A stretch of DNA of 35,489 bases. Origin: Verrucomicrobiota bacterium (GTDB taxonomy: Bacteria > Verrucomicrobiota > Verrucomicrobiia > Opitutales > Opitutaceae). The stretch lies in NCBI GenBank assembly GCA_016235555.1, contig JACRKC010000102.1:1-35489 (forward strand), in the 5' to 3' direction. The translations under genes and the position numbers were made by a program. Positions 15,357 to 21,936 of the stretch are shown here, piece by piece; within the stretch, counting starts at the first letter, position 1; every line of letters starts with the position of its first letter. The notes beneath the pieces were generated by a model. The model ran no database searches and was not told the DNA's origin. It saw only the letters and a list, made by a program, of their open reading frames with translations.

Positions 15357-15390
15357 TTTCCCGGGTTTGGTGGACTGCGAATGCACGGAA

Positions 15391-16860
15391 TTACGGGGCG
15401 GATTTTTTGGCGGCGTTTTTCTTCGCTTTGGCCGGCGGCGGGTCGAACGGATCGGCGGGGTTGGTGGCGGGGATGCCGGTGGACTCGCGTAGCTGACGGG
15501 CGGCGGCGGTGAGGCGCGCGACGAGGTCAGGGTGTTGCGCGGCGACGTTCGTGGACTCGGCGGGATCGGCGGTGAGATCGTAGAGTTCAGGCGGGGTGGC
15601 GACGTGGAGTTTCCAGCGGCCCTCGCGGAACGACTCGCGGCGGTTGGCGCGGTAGCCGTAGAGCGAGTAGAGTGTGGTGCGCGGCGAGCGGGCGCCGGGG
15701 GCGCCGAGGAGCACGGGCGAGAGGTCGAAGCCGTCGAGGCCGGCGGGAAGCGTGCGATTGCCCGCGAGCGCGGCGAGTGTCGGCAGGATTTCGAGCGTGG
15801 TGACGAACTCGTCGCACACGCGGCCGGCGGGCACGCGGCCGGGCCACCACGCGATGAACGGCACGCGCAGTCCGCCCTCGTAGACGGTGTGCTTGGTGCC
15901 GCGGAGCGGAGCGGCGGTGCCGGTGGTGTTGCGCTCGGGGCCGTTGTCGCTGGTGAAAATCACGAGCGTTTGCTCGGCGAGACCGAGCGCGCGCAAGCGT
16001 TCCAGAATGCGGCCGGTGCTGTCGTCGAGTTCCGCGACCACGTCGCCGTAGAGGCCGCGGGGGGACTTGCCCTTGAAGGCCGGCGAGGCGTCGAAGGGCA
16101 GGTGCGGCATCGCGTGGGCGAGGTAGAGGAAGAACGGGCGGTCGCGGTTGCGTTCGATGAACGCGAGGGCCTCGGCGGTGTAGAGGCCGGTCATCTCGGC
16201 GGGGATGGCGGGGCGCTTTTCGACCTGGTCGCCACGGAGAATCGGAATGCCGCCCTCGGCTTCGAATGGCGCCGTCTCCGGTGTGTCGAGGTTGTGCAGC
16301 ACGCCGTAGTAGGTGTCGAAGCCCTGATCGAGCGGCCTCATGCCGGGCAGGAAGCCGAGGTGCCACTTGCCGATGCAACCGGTGGCGTAGCCGCGCGGCT
16401 TCACGATCTCGGCGAGGGTGACTTCGCTGCCGGCGAGGCCCTGGGTGGACTTCGGCCGCAGGACGCCGATGGCGCGGCCGGTGCGGCCGGGGTATTTGCC
16501 GGTCATGAGCGCGGCACGCGAGGGCGTGCAGAGGGGCGCGGCGACGGAGAAATCGGTGAAGCGCGTGCCCTCGCGCGCCATGCGATCGAGGTGCGGTGTG
16601 CGGATGTCTTTCGCGCCGTAGCAGGCGAGGTCGCCGTAGCCGAGGTCATCGCAGTTGATGAGGATGACGTTGGGCGGGCGGTCGGTGGCGAAGGCGGTGC
16701 TGGCGAAGAGCAGAAGCGCGGAGGCGAGGGCGGTCTTGTAGGGCGGGGTCGACGAATCCCGCCGCGGGGAGCGTTGACCGGACGAAGGCGGCGGGGTTCG
16801 GCGACCCCGCCCTACAACGAGGCGGGACGCCTCGTCCACGACGGAGAGTCTAGTAAACAT
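15391..16860 (-). CDS. Sulfatase, formylglycine type, with repeat-encoded N-terminus
   Basis: A 489-residue (as framed) type I sulfatase. The formylglycine motif is C111-T-P-S-R115 in PLCTPSRAALMTGKYPGR, with metal-binding D71/D72 (INCDDLGYGDLA) and late D/N ligands in FTSDNGPERN; the C-terminal ELYDLTADPAESTNVA is typical. The signal peptide KTALASALLLFASTAFA starts only at residue 42. The codons before it, about 9-41, are the palindromic repeat 16736-16842. The only ATG (16860) lies 8 bases before the upstream gene's TAG, so translation may start by coupling, or the original start may have been lost. An anaerobic maturase or FGE would be required; none is in the window. The likely substrate is a sulfated glycan (inference). 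Confidence 0.88.
   Translation of the reverse strand: MFTRLSVVDEASRLVVGRGRRTPPPSSGQRSPRRDSSTPPYKTALASALLLFASTAFATDRPPNVILINCDDLGYGDLACYGAKDIRTPHLDRMAREGTRFTDFSVAAPLCTPSRAALMTGKYPGRTGRAIGVLRPKSTQGLAGSEVTLAEIVKPRGYATGCIGKWHLGFLPGMRPLDQGFDTYYGVLHNLDTPETAPFEAEGGIPILRGDQVEKRPAIPAEMTGLYTAEALAFIERNRDRPFFLYLAHAMPHLPFDASPAFKGKSPRGLYGDVVAELDDSTGRILERLRALGLAEQTLVIFTSDNGPERNTTGTAAPLRGTKHTVYEGGLRVPFIAWWPGRVPAGRVCDEFVTTLEILPTLAALAGNRTLPAGLDGFDLSPVLLGAPGARSPRTTLYSLYGYRANRRESFREGRWKLHVATPPELYDLTADPAESTNVAAQHPDLVARLTAAARQLRESTGIPATNPADPFDPPPAKAKKNAAKKSAP
16736..16842. repeat. GTAG-headed REP pair plus GAGGC-GGGAC hairpin
   Basis: Two inverted REP-like units: GTAG-GGCGGGGT-CGACGA-ATCCCGCC on the plus strand and GTAG-GGCGGGGT-CGCCGA-ACCCCGCC on the minus strand (outer ends 16736 and 16816). 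Directly after comes ACGAGGC-GGGAC-GCCTCGT with its CCACGAC tail (16817-16842), as at 12036. The whole block lies in the reading frame at the 5' end of the sulfatase. Confidence 0.8.
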
Positions 16861-19723
16861 AGGCGAATTCGTTTGCGTTGAGGAGCACGAGGCAGACGTC
16901 GGCGAGGGCGCGGGTTTCGGGCGGGACATCGGGGGGCGCGAGGTCGGGGACGTAGTCGGCGGTGGCTTCGAGCGGCTCGGTGAAGGTGAACTTCTCGCCG
17001 GTGTTTTCTTCGGCGGCTTCGCGGCGGACTTCGCGCGGGATCGAGGGACGCGCGGGAGTGAGGCTGCGGTGGCGGGCGGTCTGCGCGTCCCAGTGGGCGA
17101 GCGTGGCGCGCGCTTCGGCGGCGGTGGGGGCGCGACCAAACGCGAGGGCAAACGCGCGCGCGAGCGCGGCCTCGCGCGACGTGGTTTCGCGGATGGCGCG
17201 GGCGGCGAACGCGAGCGCGCGGGCGTGACTCGCCTCGCTGTTGAAGAGGGCGAAGACTTGGGGCGTGACCGTGGAGGCGTCGCGGCCTTCGCAGGAGAGA
17301 TCGGGGTTGGGGGCGTTGAAGACCTCCGCGAACGGATCGGGCTGGCCGCGGATGCGGAGCGCGTAGAGCGAGCGGCGGTTGCGCTGGGCGGGGAGCGGCG
17401 AGGGTTGCCAGGCTTCGGCGAAGGTGCCCATGACCTGCCGCGGCTGGTGCGCGGCCTCGGCGTTCATCGCGGGGCGCACCGGAATGCCGCCGAGCGCGGG
17501 GTTGAGTTCGCCGGAGACGGCAAGCATCGCGTCGCGGAGTTCGTCGGCATCGAGCCGGCGCGGGCGGAACACCGCGTAGCTCGTGCCCTCGGGGTCCTTC
17601 GTGGCGAGTGCGGCGAGATCGGGGTGCTGGGTGCTGCGGCGGTAGGCGTCGGAGGTGAGAATCAGGCGGTGCAGCGCTTTCACGGACCAGCCCTGTTCGA
17701 TGAAGGTGGCCGCGAGCCAGTCGAGGAGTTCGGGGTGCGTGGGTTTCTTGCCGTTGGCGCCGAAGTTGTTCGGGTTGCCCGCGAGGGCGCGGCCGAAATG
17801 CCAGAGCCACACGCGATTCACCATCGTGCGCGCGGTGAGCGGGTTTTGCGGCGAGGCGATCCATTCCGCGAGGGCGCGGCGGCGGCCGGCGATCTCCGCA
17901 GGAAAGGAAACGCCGCCGAGCTCCGGTGCGCCGAGGGCGGTGACGGCGCTGAGCACGCCGGGGGCAACTTTTTCGCCGGGGGAAAACGGATCGCCGCCAG
18001 CGAGGACGGCGGGTTGCTCGAGCTCGCCCTCAGTCATGCGCGCGGCTGGCATGCGCTGCGGGGCGAGGACGTTTTTCACCTCGGGGGTGCGGCCCGAATA
18101 GACGGCGAACGCGAACGGCTCGTAGCGATCGAGTTCCCAGCGGATGCGTTCGAGGCCTTTCCGCGCGATGCGTTCGTGGCCGTAGTCCTCGGGCGTGAAG
18201 CCGTGGAGCTTAGGCGGGTAGTCGCTCTCCGCCGCGGTGCGGCCGATGCGCGTGCGGGCGGCGGCAAACACGCCGACGAATTCGCGGCGCGCCGCGGCGC
18301 CACCGCGCTCCTGCTGGCGGGCGAAGGTGACCGCGGCGTCCCAGGGCGTGCGATCGATTTTCTTCTCAGCGAACCACGTCTCGGCGGCGGCGAGTGATTT
18401 CTCGTCGAGACGGCGGAGGATCGCGAGGTAGTGCTGGCGGCGTTGCTCGAGGTATTTTTTCTCCTCGAAGCCGGTCGTGTTTTCGCCAGGGGCAAACGGC
18501 GCGGGGCGTTCACTCAGCTGTGTGGTGGAGAACACTGCCTGCATCGCGTAGTAATCGCGGGTCGGCACCGGATCGAATTTGTGATCGTGGCAGCGGGCAC
18601 ACTGGAGCGGGTGAGCGAGAAAAGTCTCGCCGACCGTCTGCGTGACATCGTCGAGGAAACGCTGGCGGGCGACCTTCGGCACTTCCATGCCGGTGAGCTC
18701 CCAGGGGCCCATGCGGAGGAAGCCGGTGGCGACGAGGAGTTCTGAGTTGAGAGTTGAGGGTTGAGAGGACTCGGCGAGCTCGTCGCCGGCGATCTGCTCG
18801 CGGATGAACTGGTCGTAGGGCTTGTCGGAATTGAAGGCGCGGACGACGTAGTCGCGGTAACGCCAGGCGCTGCCGCGGGCGAAGTCGTTGGCGAAACCGC
18901 TCGTGTCGGCGTAGCGCACAACATCGAGCCAGTGACGCGCCCAGCGTTCGCCGTAGTGCGGGGAGGCGAGGAGGCGGTCGACGAGATTGCCGACGGCGGA
19001 GTGCGGGTGGGCGATGGAGTCGCGTTCGAAGGCGGCGATCTCCTCGGGAGTCGGCGGGAGGCCGGTGAGGTCGAACGTGATGCGGCGGATGAAGGTGCGC
19101 GGATCGGTGAGCGGGGCGGGGGCGAGTTGCGTGGCGGTGAGTTTCGCGTTGATGAACGCATCAATCGGGTTGGCGGTGGAACCGGCGGGCGGGGCGGGTT
19201 TGCGCAGGGGGCGGTAGGCCCAGAGGTCTTCAGGTTTGTAGCGGCGGCTCGACCACTCGGACGAGAGGCCACCGCTGGTGCCGACGGTGACGCCGTCGGC
19301 GGCGCTCCAGGGCGCGGCGGATTTCGCGGAGGCGAGTTTTCCGGCCCCGAGCCACGGGGCGCCGGCGGCGATCCATTGTTTGATGCCGTCGATCTGCTCG
19401 TCGGTGAGCGCGTCGTTCTCCTTCGGCGGCATCGGTTCCCAGTCGGGGTGAGCGCGGGTGATGGCGTGGTAGAGCGGGCTGTCGTCGGGTTTGCCGGTGA
19501 CGAAGGCGGGCAGGGTGCTGTCGCCACCTTCGAGGGCGGCGGCGCGCGTGCGGAGATCGAGGCCGCCTTTGATCTTGGCTTCGTCTTTGCCGTGGCAGGC
19601 GAGGCATTTCTCGGAGAGGATGGGCCAGACGCGTTGGGCGAAGAGAGCCTCGCCGTCGGCCGACGCGGCGCGGGCGATCGAGGCGAGCAGAAGAAAGGCG
19701 GCGAGGGCGGTGGGGCGAGGCAT
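16850..19723 (-). CDS. PSCyt1-DUF1549-DUF1553 exported cytochrome-like protein (module 2)
   Basis: A 957-residue paralogue of the protein at 2458-5184. A signal peptide (MPRPTALAAFLLLASIARA) precedes the cytochrome domain with C40-LA-C43-H44 and a candidate Met in EPMPPKENDALTDEQI. DUF1549 (NPIDAFINAKLTATQLAP, RRITFDLTGLPPTPEEIAAF) contains the second motif CARCHDHKFDPVPTRDYY, and DUF1553 carries NPLTARTMVNRVWLWHFG and PTHPELLDWLAATFIEQGW. It is first in a minus-strand unit with the sulfatase and DUF1501; its stop TAG (16850-16852) overlaps the sulfatase's ATG region by 11 bp. The frame is open above 19723, but the signal peptide fixes the start. Family function is unestablished. Confidence 0.92.
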   Translation of the reverse strand: MPRPTALAAFLLLASIARAASADGEALFAQRVWPILSEKCLACHGKDEAKIKGGLDLRTRAAALEGGDSTLPAFVTGKPDDSPLYHAITRAHPDWEPMPPKENDALTDEQIDGIKQWIAAGAPWLGAGKLASAKSAAPWSAADGVTVGTSGGLSSEWSSRRYKPEDLWAYRPLRKPAPPAGSTANPIDAFINAKLTATQLAPAPLTDPRTFIRRITFDLTGLPPTPEEIAAFERDSIAHPHSAVGNLVDRLLASPHYGERWARHWLDVVRYADTSGFANDFARGSAWRYRDYVVRAFNSDKPYDQFIREQIAGDELAESSQPSTLNSELLVATGFLRMGPWELTGMEVPKVARQRFLDDVTQTVGETFLAHPLQCARCHDHKFDPVPTRDYYAMQAVFSTTQLSERPAPFAPGENTTGFEEKKYLEQRRQHYLAILRRLDEKSLAAAETWFAEKKIDRTPWDAAVTFARQQERGGAAARREFVGVFAAARTRIGRTAAESDYPPKLHGFTPEDYGHERIARKGLERIRWELDRYEPFAFAVYSGRTPEVKNVLAPQRMPAARMTEGELEQPAVLAGGDPFSPGEKVAPGVLSAVTALGAPELGGVSFPAEIAGRRRALAEWIASPQNPLTARTMVNRVWLWHFGRALAGNPNNFGANGKKPTHPELLDWLAATFIEQGWSVKALHRLILTSDAYRRSTQHPDLAALATKDPEGTSYAVFRPRRLDADELRDAMLAVSGELNPALGGIPVRPAMNAEAAHQPRQVMGTFAEAWQPSPLPAQRNRRSLYALRIRGQPDPFAEVFNAPNPDLSCEGRDASTVTPQVFALFNSEASHARALAFAARAIRETTSREAALARAFALAFGRAPTAAEARATLAHWDAQTARHRSLTPARPSIPREVRREAAEENTGEKFTFTEPLEATADYVPDLAPPDVPPETRALADVCLVLLNANEFAYVY

Positions 19724-19823
19724 GGGAAACGCCGGAGCGGGGTGGCGCGACGGTAGGTTTCCCGATGGGGGCGGCAAACGGATTCTCCGATCGTGATGCG
19801 GGTGCGTTGACCGATCCGGGTGG

Positions 19824-19852
19824 CCCGGCCTCGTCACCCCGGCCGCTACGGG
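19824..19852. repeat. CCGGCCTCGTCACC repeat, copy 1
   Basis: CCCGGCCTCGTCAC followed by CCCGGCCGCTACGGGC. It recurs at 21878-21924 (one and a half copies) and 25499-25524. The sequence is an imperfect palindrome around GTCAC and on the other strand begins GTAGCGGCCG, another GTAG head. Confidence 0.65.
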
Positions 19853-19875
19853 CGGGGCGACGGCGTGCCGCCCGG

Positions 19876-20010
19876 GTGTAACTCAGACTGATGTCAGTTC
19901 TCGAATGCCTCGGTTGTAGCGGCGGTCTATGACCGCCGGCGATGCGCCAAGGAGATTCGTTCGGCGGTCATAGACCGCCGCTACAAATCACTGACCTCGG
20001 TTTGAGTCAC
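19876..20010. repeat. 135-bp nested palindromic element A
   Basis: Outer inverted ends GTGTAACTCAGACTGATGTC and, at the right on the minus strand, GTGACTCAAACCGAGGTCAG. Inside are two inverted REPs, GTAG-CGGCGGTC-TAT-GACCGCCG. It is near identical to the element at 25207-25341: same length, no gaps, about ten mismatches by eye. It lies in the 317-bp gap 19724-20040, where I see no gene. Confidence 0.88.
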
Positions 20011-20040
20011 GCCCGCGCCGCCCTCCGGAGAGAGAACAAC

Positions 20041-21279
20041 TCAGCTGCCGATGGCGAAGAGCGTGAGCGTGGTGAGGTCCTTGATCAGGATGCGGTCGCC
20101 GGCGAGGGCCGGGCTGGCCCATACGGGCGTGTCGGTGACTTTATAGCGGGCGACTTCCTTGAGCGCGGCATCTGATTTCGTGTGCACGGTCAGTTCGCCG
20201 GCGTCGTTGAGGACGAGGAGGGCGCCGCCGATGTCGGTGACGGAGGCGTTGGCGCCGAGCTTGCCCTCGCTCTTCCAGAGCAGCTGGCCGGTCTTGGCAT
20301 CGAGGGTGAAGAGTGAGCCGCGCGATTTGTCGGACATCCCGTGCAAGCGGGTGCCGCTAAGAACGGGCGAGCTCATATACATCGTGATCTCGCGGGCCTC
20401 CCAAAGCGTATCAGCGCCCTTGGCGGAGACTTTCACGGCGAAGGTGGGCTTGCCGATGCCGGCAAAAATCACGGTGTCTCCCATGAGGATGGGCGTGATG
20501 ATGTTCTGGTCGTAGGACGTCGTGAACGGGATTTCCCAGAGCAGTTTCCCGTCGGCGGGTGAGACGGCGAGGCAGTGCTTCTGCGATTGGGTGATGAGCT
20601 GGCGGACGCCGCCGAAGGTGCCGATGACGGGCGAGGTGTAGGCGGGACCATCGCCGGTCCACTTCCATTTTACTGAACCGGTCGCGGCGGCGAAGGCGGT
20701 GAGTGCGCCGCCCTTGTTGCCGCCGACGTGGATGATCACGTTTTCGCCGTCGACTATGGGCGAGGCGGAGGCGCCGAAGTCGGGCGAGGCGGCCTTGAAC
20801 TCGCCGGCGAAGTCCTTGCGCCAGAGCACGCGGCCGGAAGCGGCGTCCCACGCGGAGAAGTGGCCGGCGATACCGAGTGCAAACACGCGGCCGGCGGCGA
20901 CGACGGGTGTGGCCTTGGGGCCTTTGCCGTGACCGCGCGCGGCGAAGTTCATCTCGTAGGGCGCCTCGTAGGTCTCGCGCCAGAGCAGCTTGCCGTCGGC
21001 GAGCGCGAGGCAGCGCATGATCTCGCGATCGCCCTCGCGGGAAAAAACATAGACGCGATCGCCGGCGACGACGGGCGAGGCGTGGCCCTCGCCGACGGTG
21101 ACGGACCATTTCTTGGCGAGGGCGTTAGGAGTCCAAGTCGCGGGGGCCTTGAAGCCGGCGGCGACGCCGTCGCGGTTCGGGCCGCGCCATTGGTTCCAGT
21201 CGGCGGCAGAGGCGGACGCGGGGGCGGTCGCCGCGGCGAGCGTGGCGCAGAAGACGGACGTGCGGAGGCGGAAGTGCAT
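20041..21279 (-). CDS. Secreted PQQ-type beta-propeller protein
   Basis: A 412-residue protein with a signal peptide (MHFRLRTSVFCATLAAATAPASASA) and a mature start WNQWRGPNRDG, a motif common to exported outer-membrane-assembly/PQQ-like beta-propellers of Planctomycetota and Verrucomicrobiota. Repeated blades are visible as ALADGKLLWRETYE, DAASGRVLWRKDF, AAATGSVKWKW, SPADGKLLWEIPF and DAKTGQLLWKSEGK, spaced by about 40-60 residues. No catalytic PQQ-dehydrogenase residues or heme site are recognised, so it is probably a structural or binding propeller. It stands alone between two repeat-filled gaps; a TonB receptor gene ends 657 bp upstream on the same strand. Confidence 0.88.
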   Translation of the reverse strand: MHFRLRTSVFCATLAAATAPASASAADWNQWRGPNRDGVAAGFKAPATWTPNALAKKWSVTVGEGHASPVVAGDRVYVFSREGDREIMRCLALADGKLLWRETYEAPYEMNFAARGHGKGPKATPVVAAGRVFALGIAGHFSAWDAASGRVLWRKDFAGEFKAASPDFGASASPIVDGENVIIHVGGNKGGALTAFAAATGSVKWKWTGDGPAYTSPVIGTFGGVRQLITQSQKHCLAVSPADGKLLWEIPFTTSYDQNIITPILMGDTVIFAGIGKPTFAVKVSAKGADTLWEAREITMYMSSPVLSGTRLHGMSDKSRGSLFTLDAKTGQLLWKSEGKLGANASVTDIGGALLVLNDAGELTVHTKSDAALKEVARYKVTDTPVWASPALAGDRILIKDLTTLTLFAIGS

Positions 21280-21342
21280 GGCGAATATCTTGGTGGGCGA
21301 AGTGCGTGGGGCAAGCGGCCGGCGGTGAACGGTGGGGTGATC

Positions 21343-21372
21343 GCGGAGGCGAAAGCCTCACGGCTTCCGCTA
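21343..21372. repeat. GAAAGCCTCACGGCTTC repeat, copy 1
   Basis: GCGGAGGCGAAAGCCTCACG then GCTTCCGCTA. The outer GCGGA(A)GC/GCTTCCGC arms pair around GAAAGCCTCAC. A second copy is at 25536-25564. Both lie within a few tens to hundreds of bases of CCGGCCTCGTCACC repeats. Confidence 0.65.
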
Positions 21373-21440
21373 CACGCGGCGGCGGCGGTGCCGAGCGAAC
21401 GGGCGGCGAAATCGCCCGCCTGAATTCGACGGAAGGAACA

Positions 21441-21470
21441 ACCACTGATGAACACTCATGGACACTGATA
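21441..21470. repeat. ACCACTGATGAACACT-type repeat
   Basis: ACCACTGATGAACACTCATG then GACACTGATA, a run of related ACACTGATG/ACACTCATG words. Its minus-strand translation gives ISVHECSSVVV-like peptides that I recall as common spurious annotations in several phyla. Confidence 0.5.
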
Positions 21471-21485
21471 ATACCGGTCGCCTGC

Positions 21486-21558
21486 TTTTGGACGGTAGGG
21501 CCGGCCCTCGTGGCCGGGCTGCGGCCCGCCGACAAGCGGCGGCCCTACAAAATCCAAA
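21486..21558. repeat. Nested GTAG-GGCC palindrome with TTTTGGA ends
   Basis: Outer TTTTGGA and TCCAAA ends enclose GTAG-GGCCGGCC-(loop)-GGCCGG on the plus strand and GTAG-GGCCGCCG-CTTGT-CGGCGGGCC on the minus strand. A partial copy lies at 6868-6908. Confidence 0.7.
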
Positions 21559-21565
21559 CGCGAAG

Positions 21566-21705
21566 AATACCAACGGCGGTTGAGATTTGGATGATCGTAG
21601 GTCGGGCTTTACGCCCGATACTTGTCCGCCTGCGGCAGACGTCGGGCGTAAAGCCCGACCTACCCGCACGAACCAATAATCCAATCTTGATGTGCCGTTG
21701 GTATT
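21566..21705. repeat. 140-bp nested element carrying the RAYT-type REP pair
   Basis: The outer inverted repeat is perfect over 12 bp (AATACCAACGGC at 21566-21577; complement at 21694-21705) and continues imperfectly inward (TTGAGATTTGGATGAT against TCAAGATTGGATTATTGG). The centre (21597-21663) is a GTAG-GTCGGGC-TTTAC-GCCCGAC pair identical in type to those around the RAYT gene. This directly links the RAYT's REP to the nested-element architecture. Confidence 0.85.
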
Positions 21706-21750
21706 AGCGGAGCCGAGTTGGAGTCGCGTCTCTCAGTCGGAACGTGGCCG

Positions 21751-21876
21751 TCGAGGTGGAGCGCGGTGAACTCGACGCGCTTTTTTGTGGGAGGGGCTTT
21801 ACGCACCGACGAGTCGCGGGGTAGACGCGCTCCTACCTTCAAACCAGCGCGTTGGGGGCAACGCGCTCCACCTCGA
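21751..21876. repeat. 126-bp nested element with TCGAGGTGGAGCGCG ends
   Basis: A perfect 15-bp terminal inverted repeat (TCGAGGTGGAGCGCG and CGCGCTCCACCTCGA). The interior contains a weaker palindrome headed GTGGGAG on one strand and GTAGGAG on the other. It is one of six repeats filling the 657-bp gap 21280-21936, in which I find no gene. Confidence 0.8.
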
Positions 21877-21877
21877 G

Positions 21878-21924
21878 CCGGCCTTGTCACCTCGATCCGG
21901 CCTCGTCACCTCGGCCGCTACGGG
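21878..21924. repeat. CCGGCCTCGTCACC repeat, duplicated
   Basis: GCCGGCCTTGTCACCTCGAT followed by CCGGCCTCGTCACCTCGGCC and GCTACGGGC. One partial and one complete copy lie in tandem, ending 12 bp from the TonB receptor stop. Confidence 0.65.
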
Positions 21925-21936
21925 CTGACGCCCCGT

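Noticed and set aside
21306-21707. 133-aa plus-strand gene in the intergenic gap
   Set aside because: Its codons are made of at least four different palindromic repeats; no start context or family.
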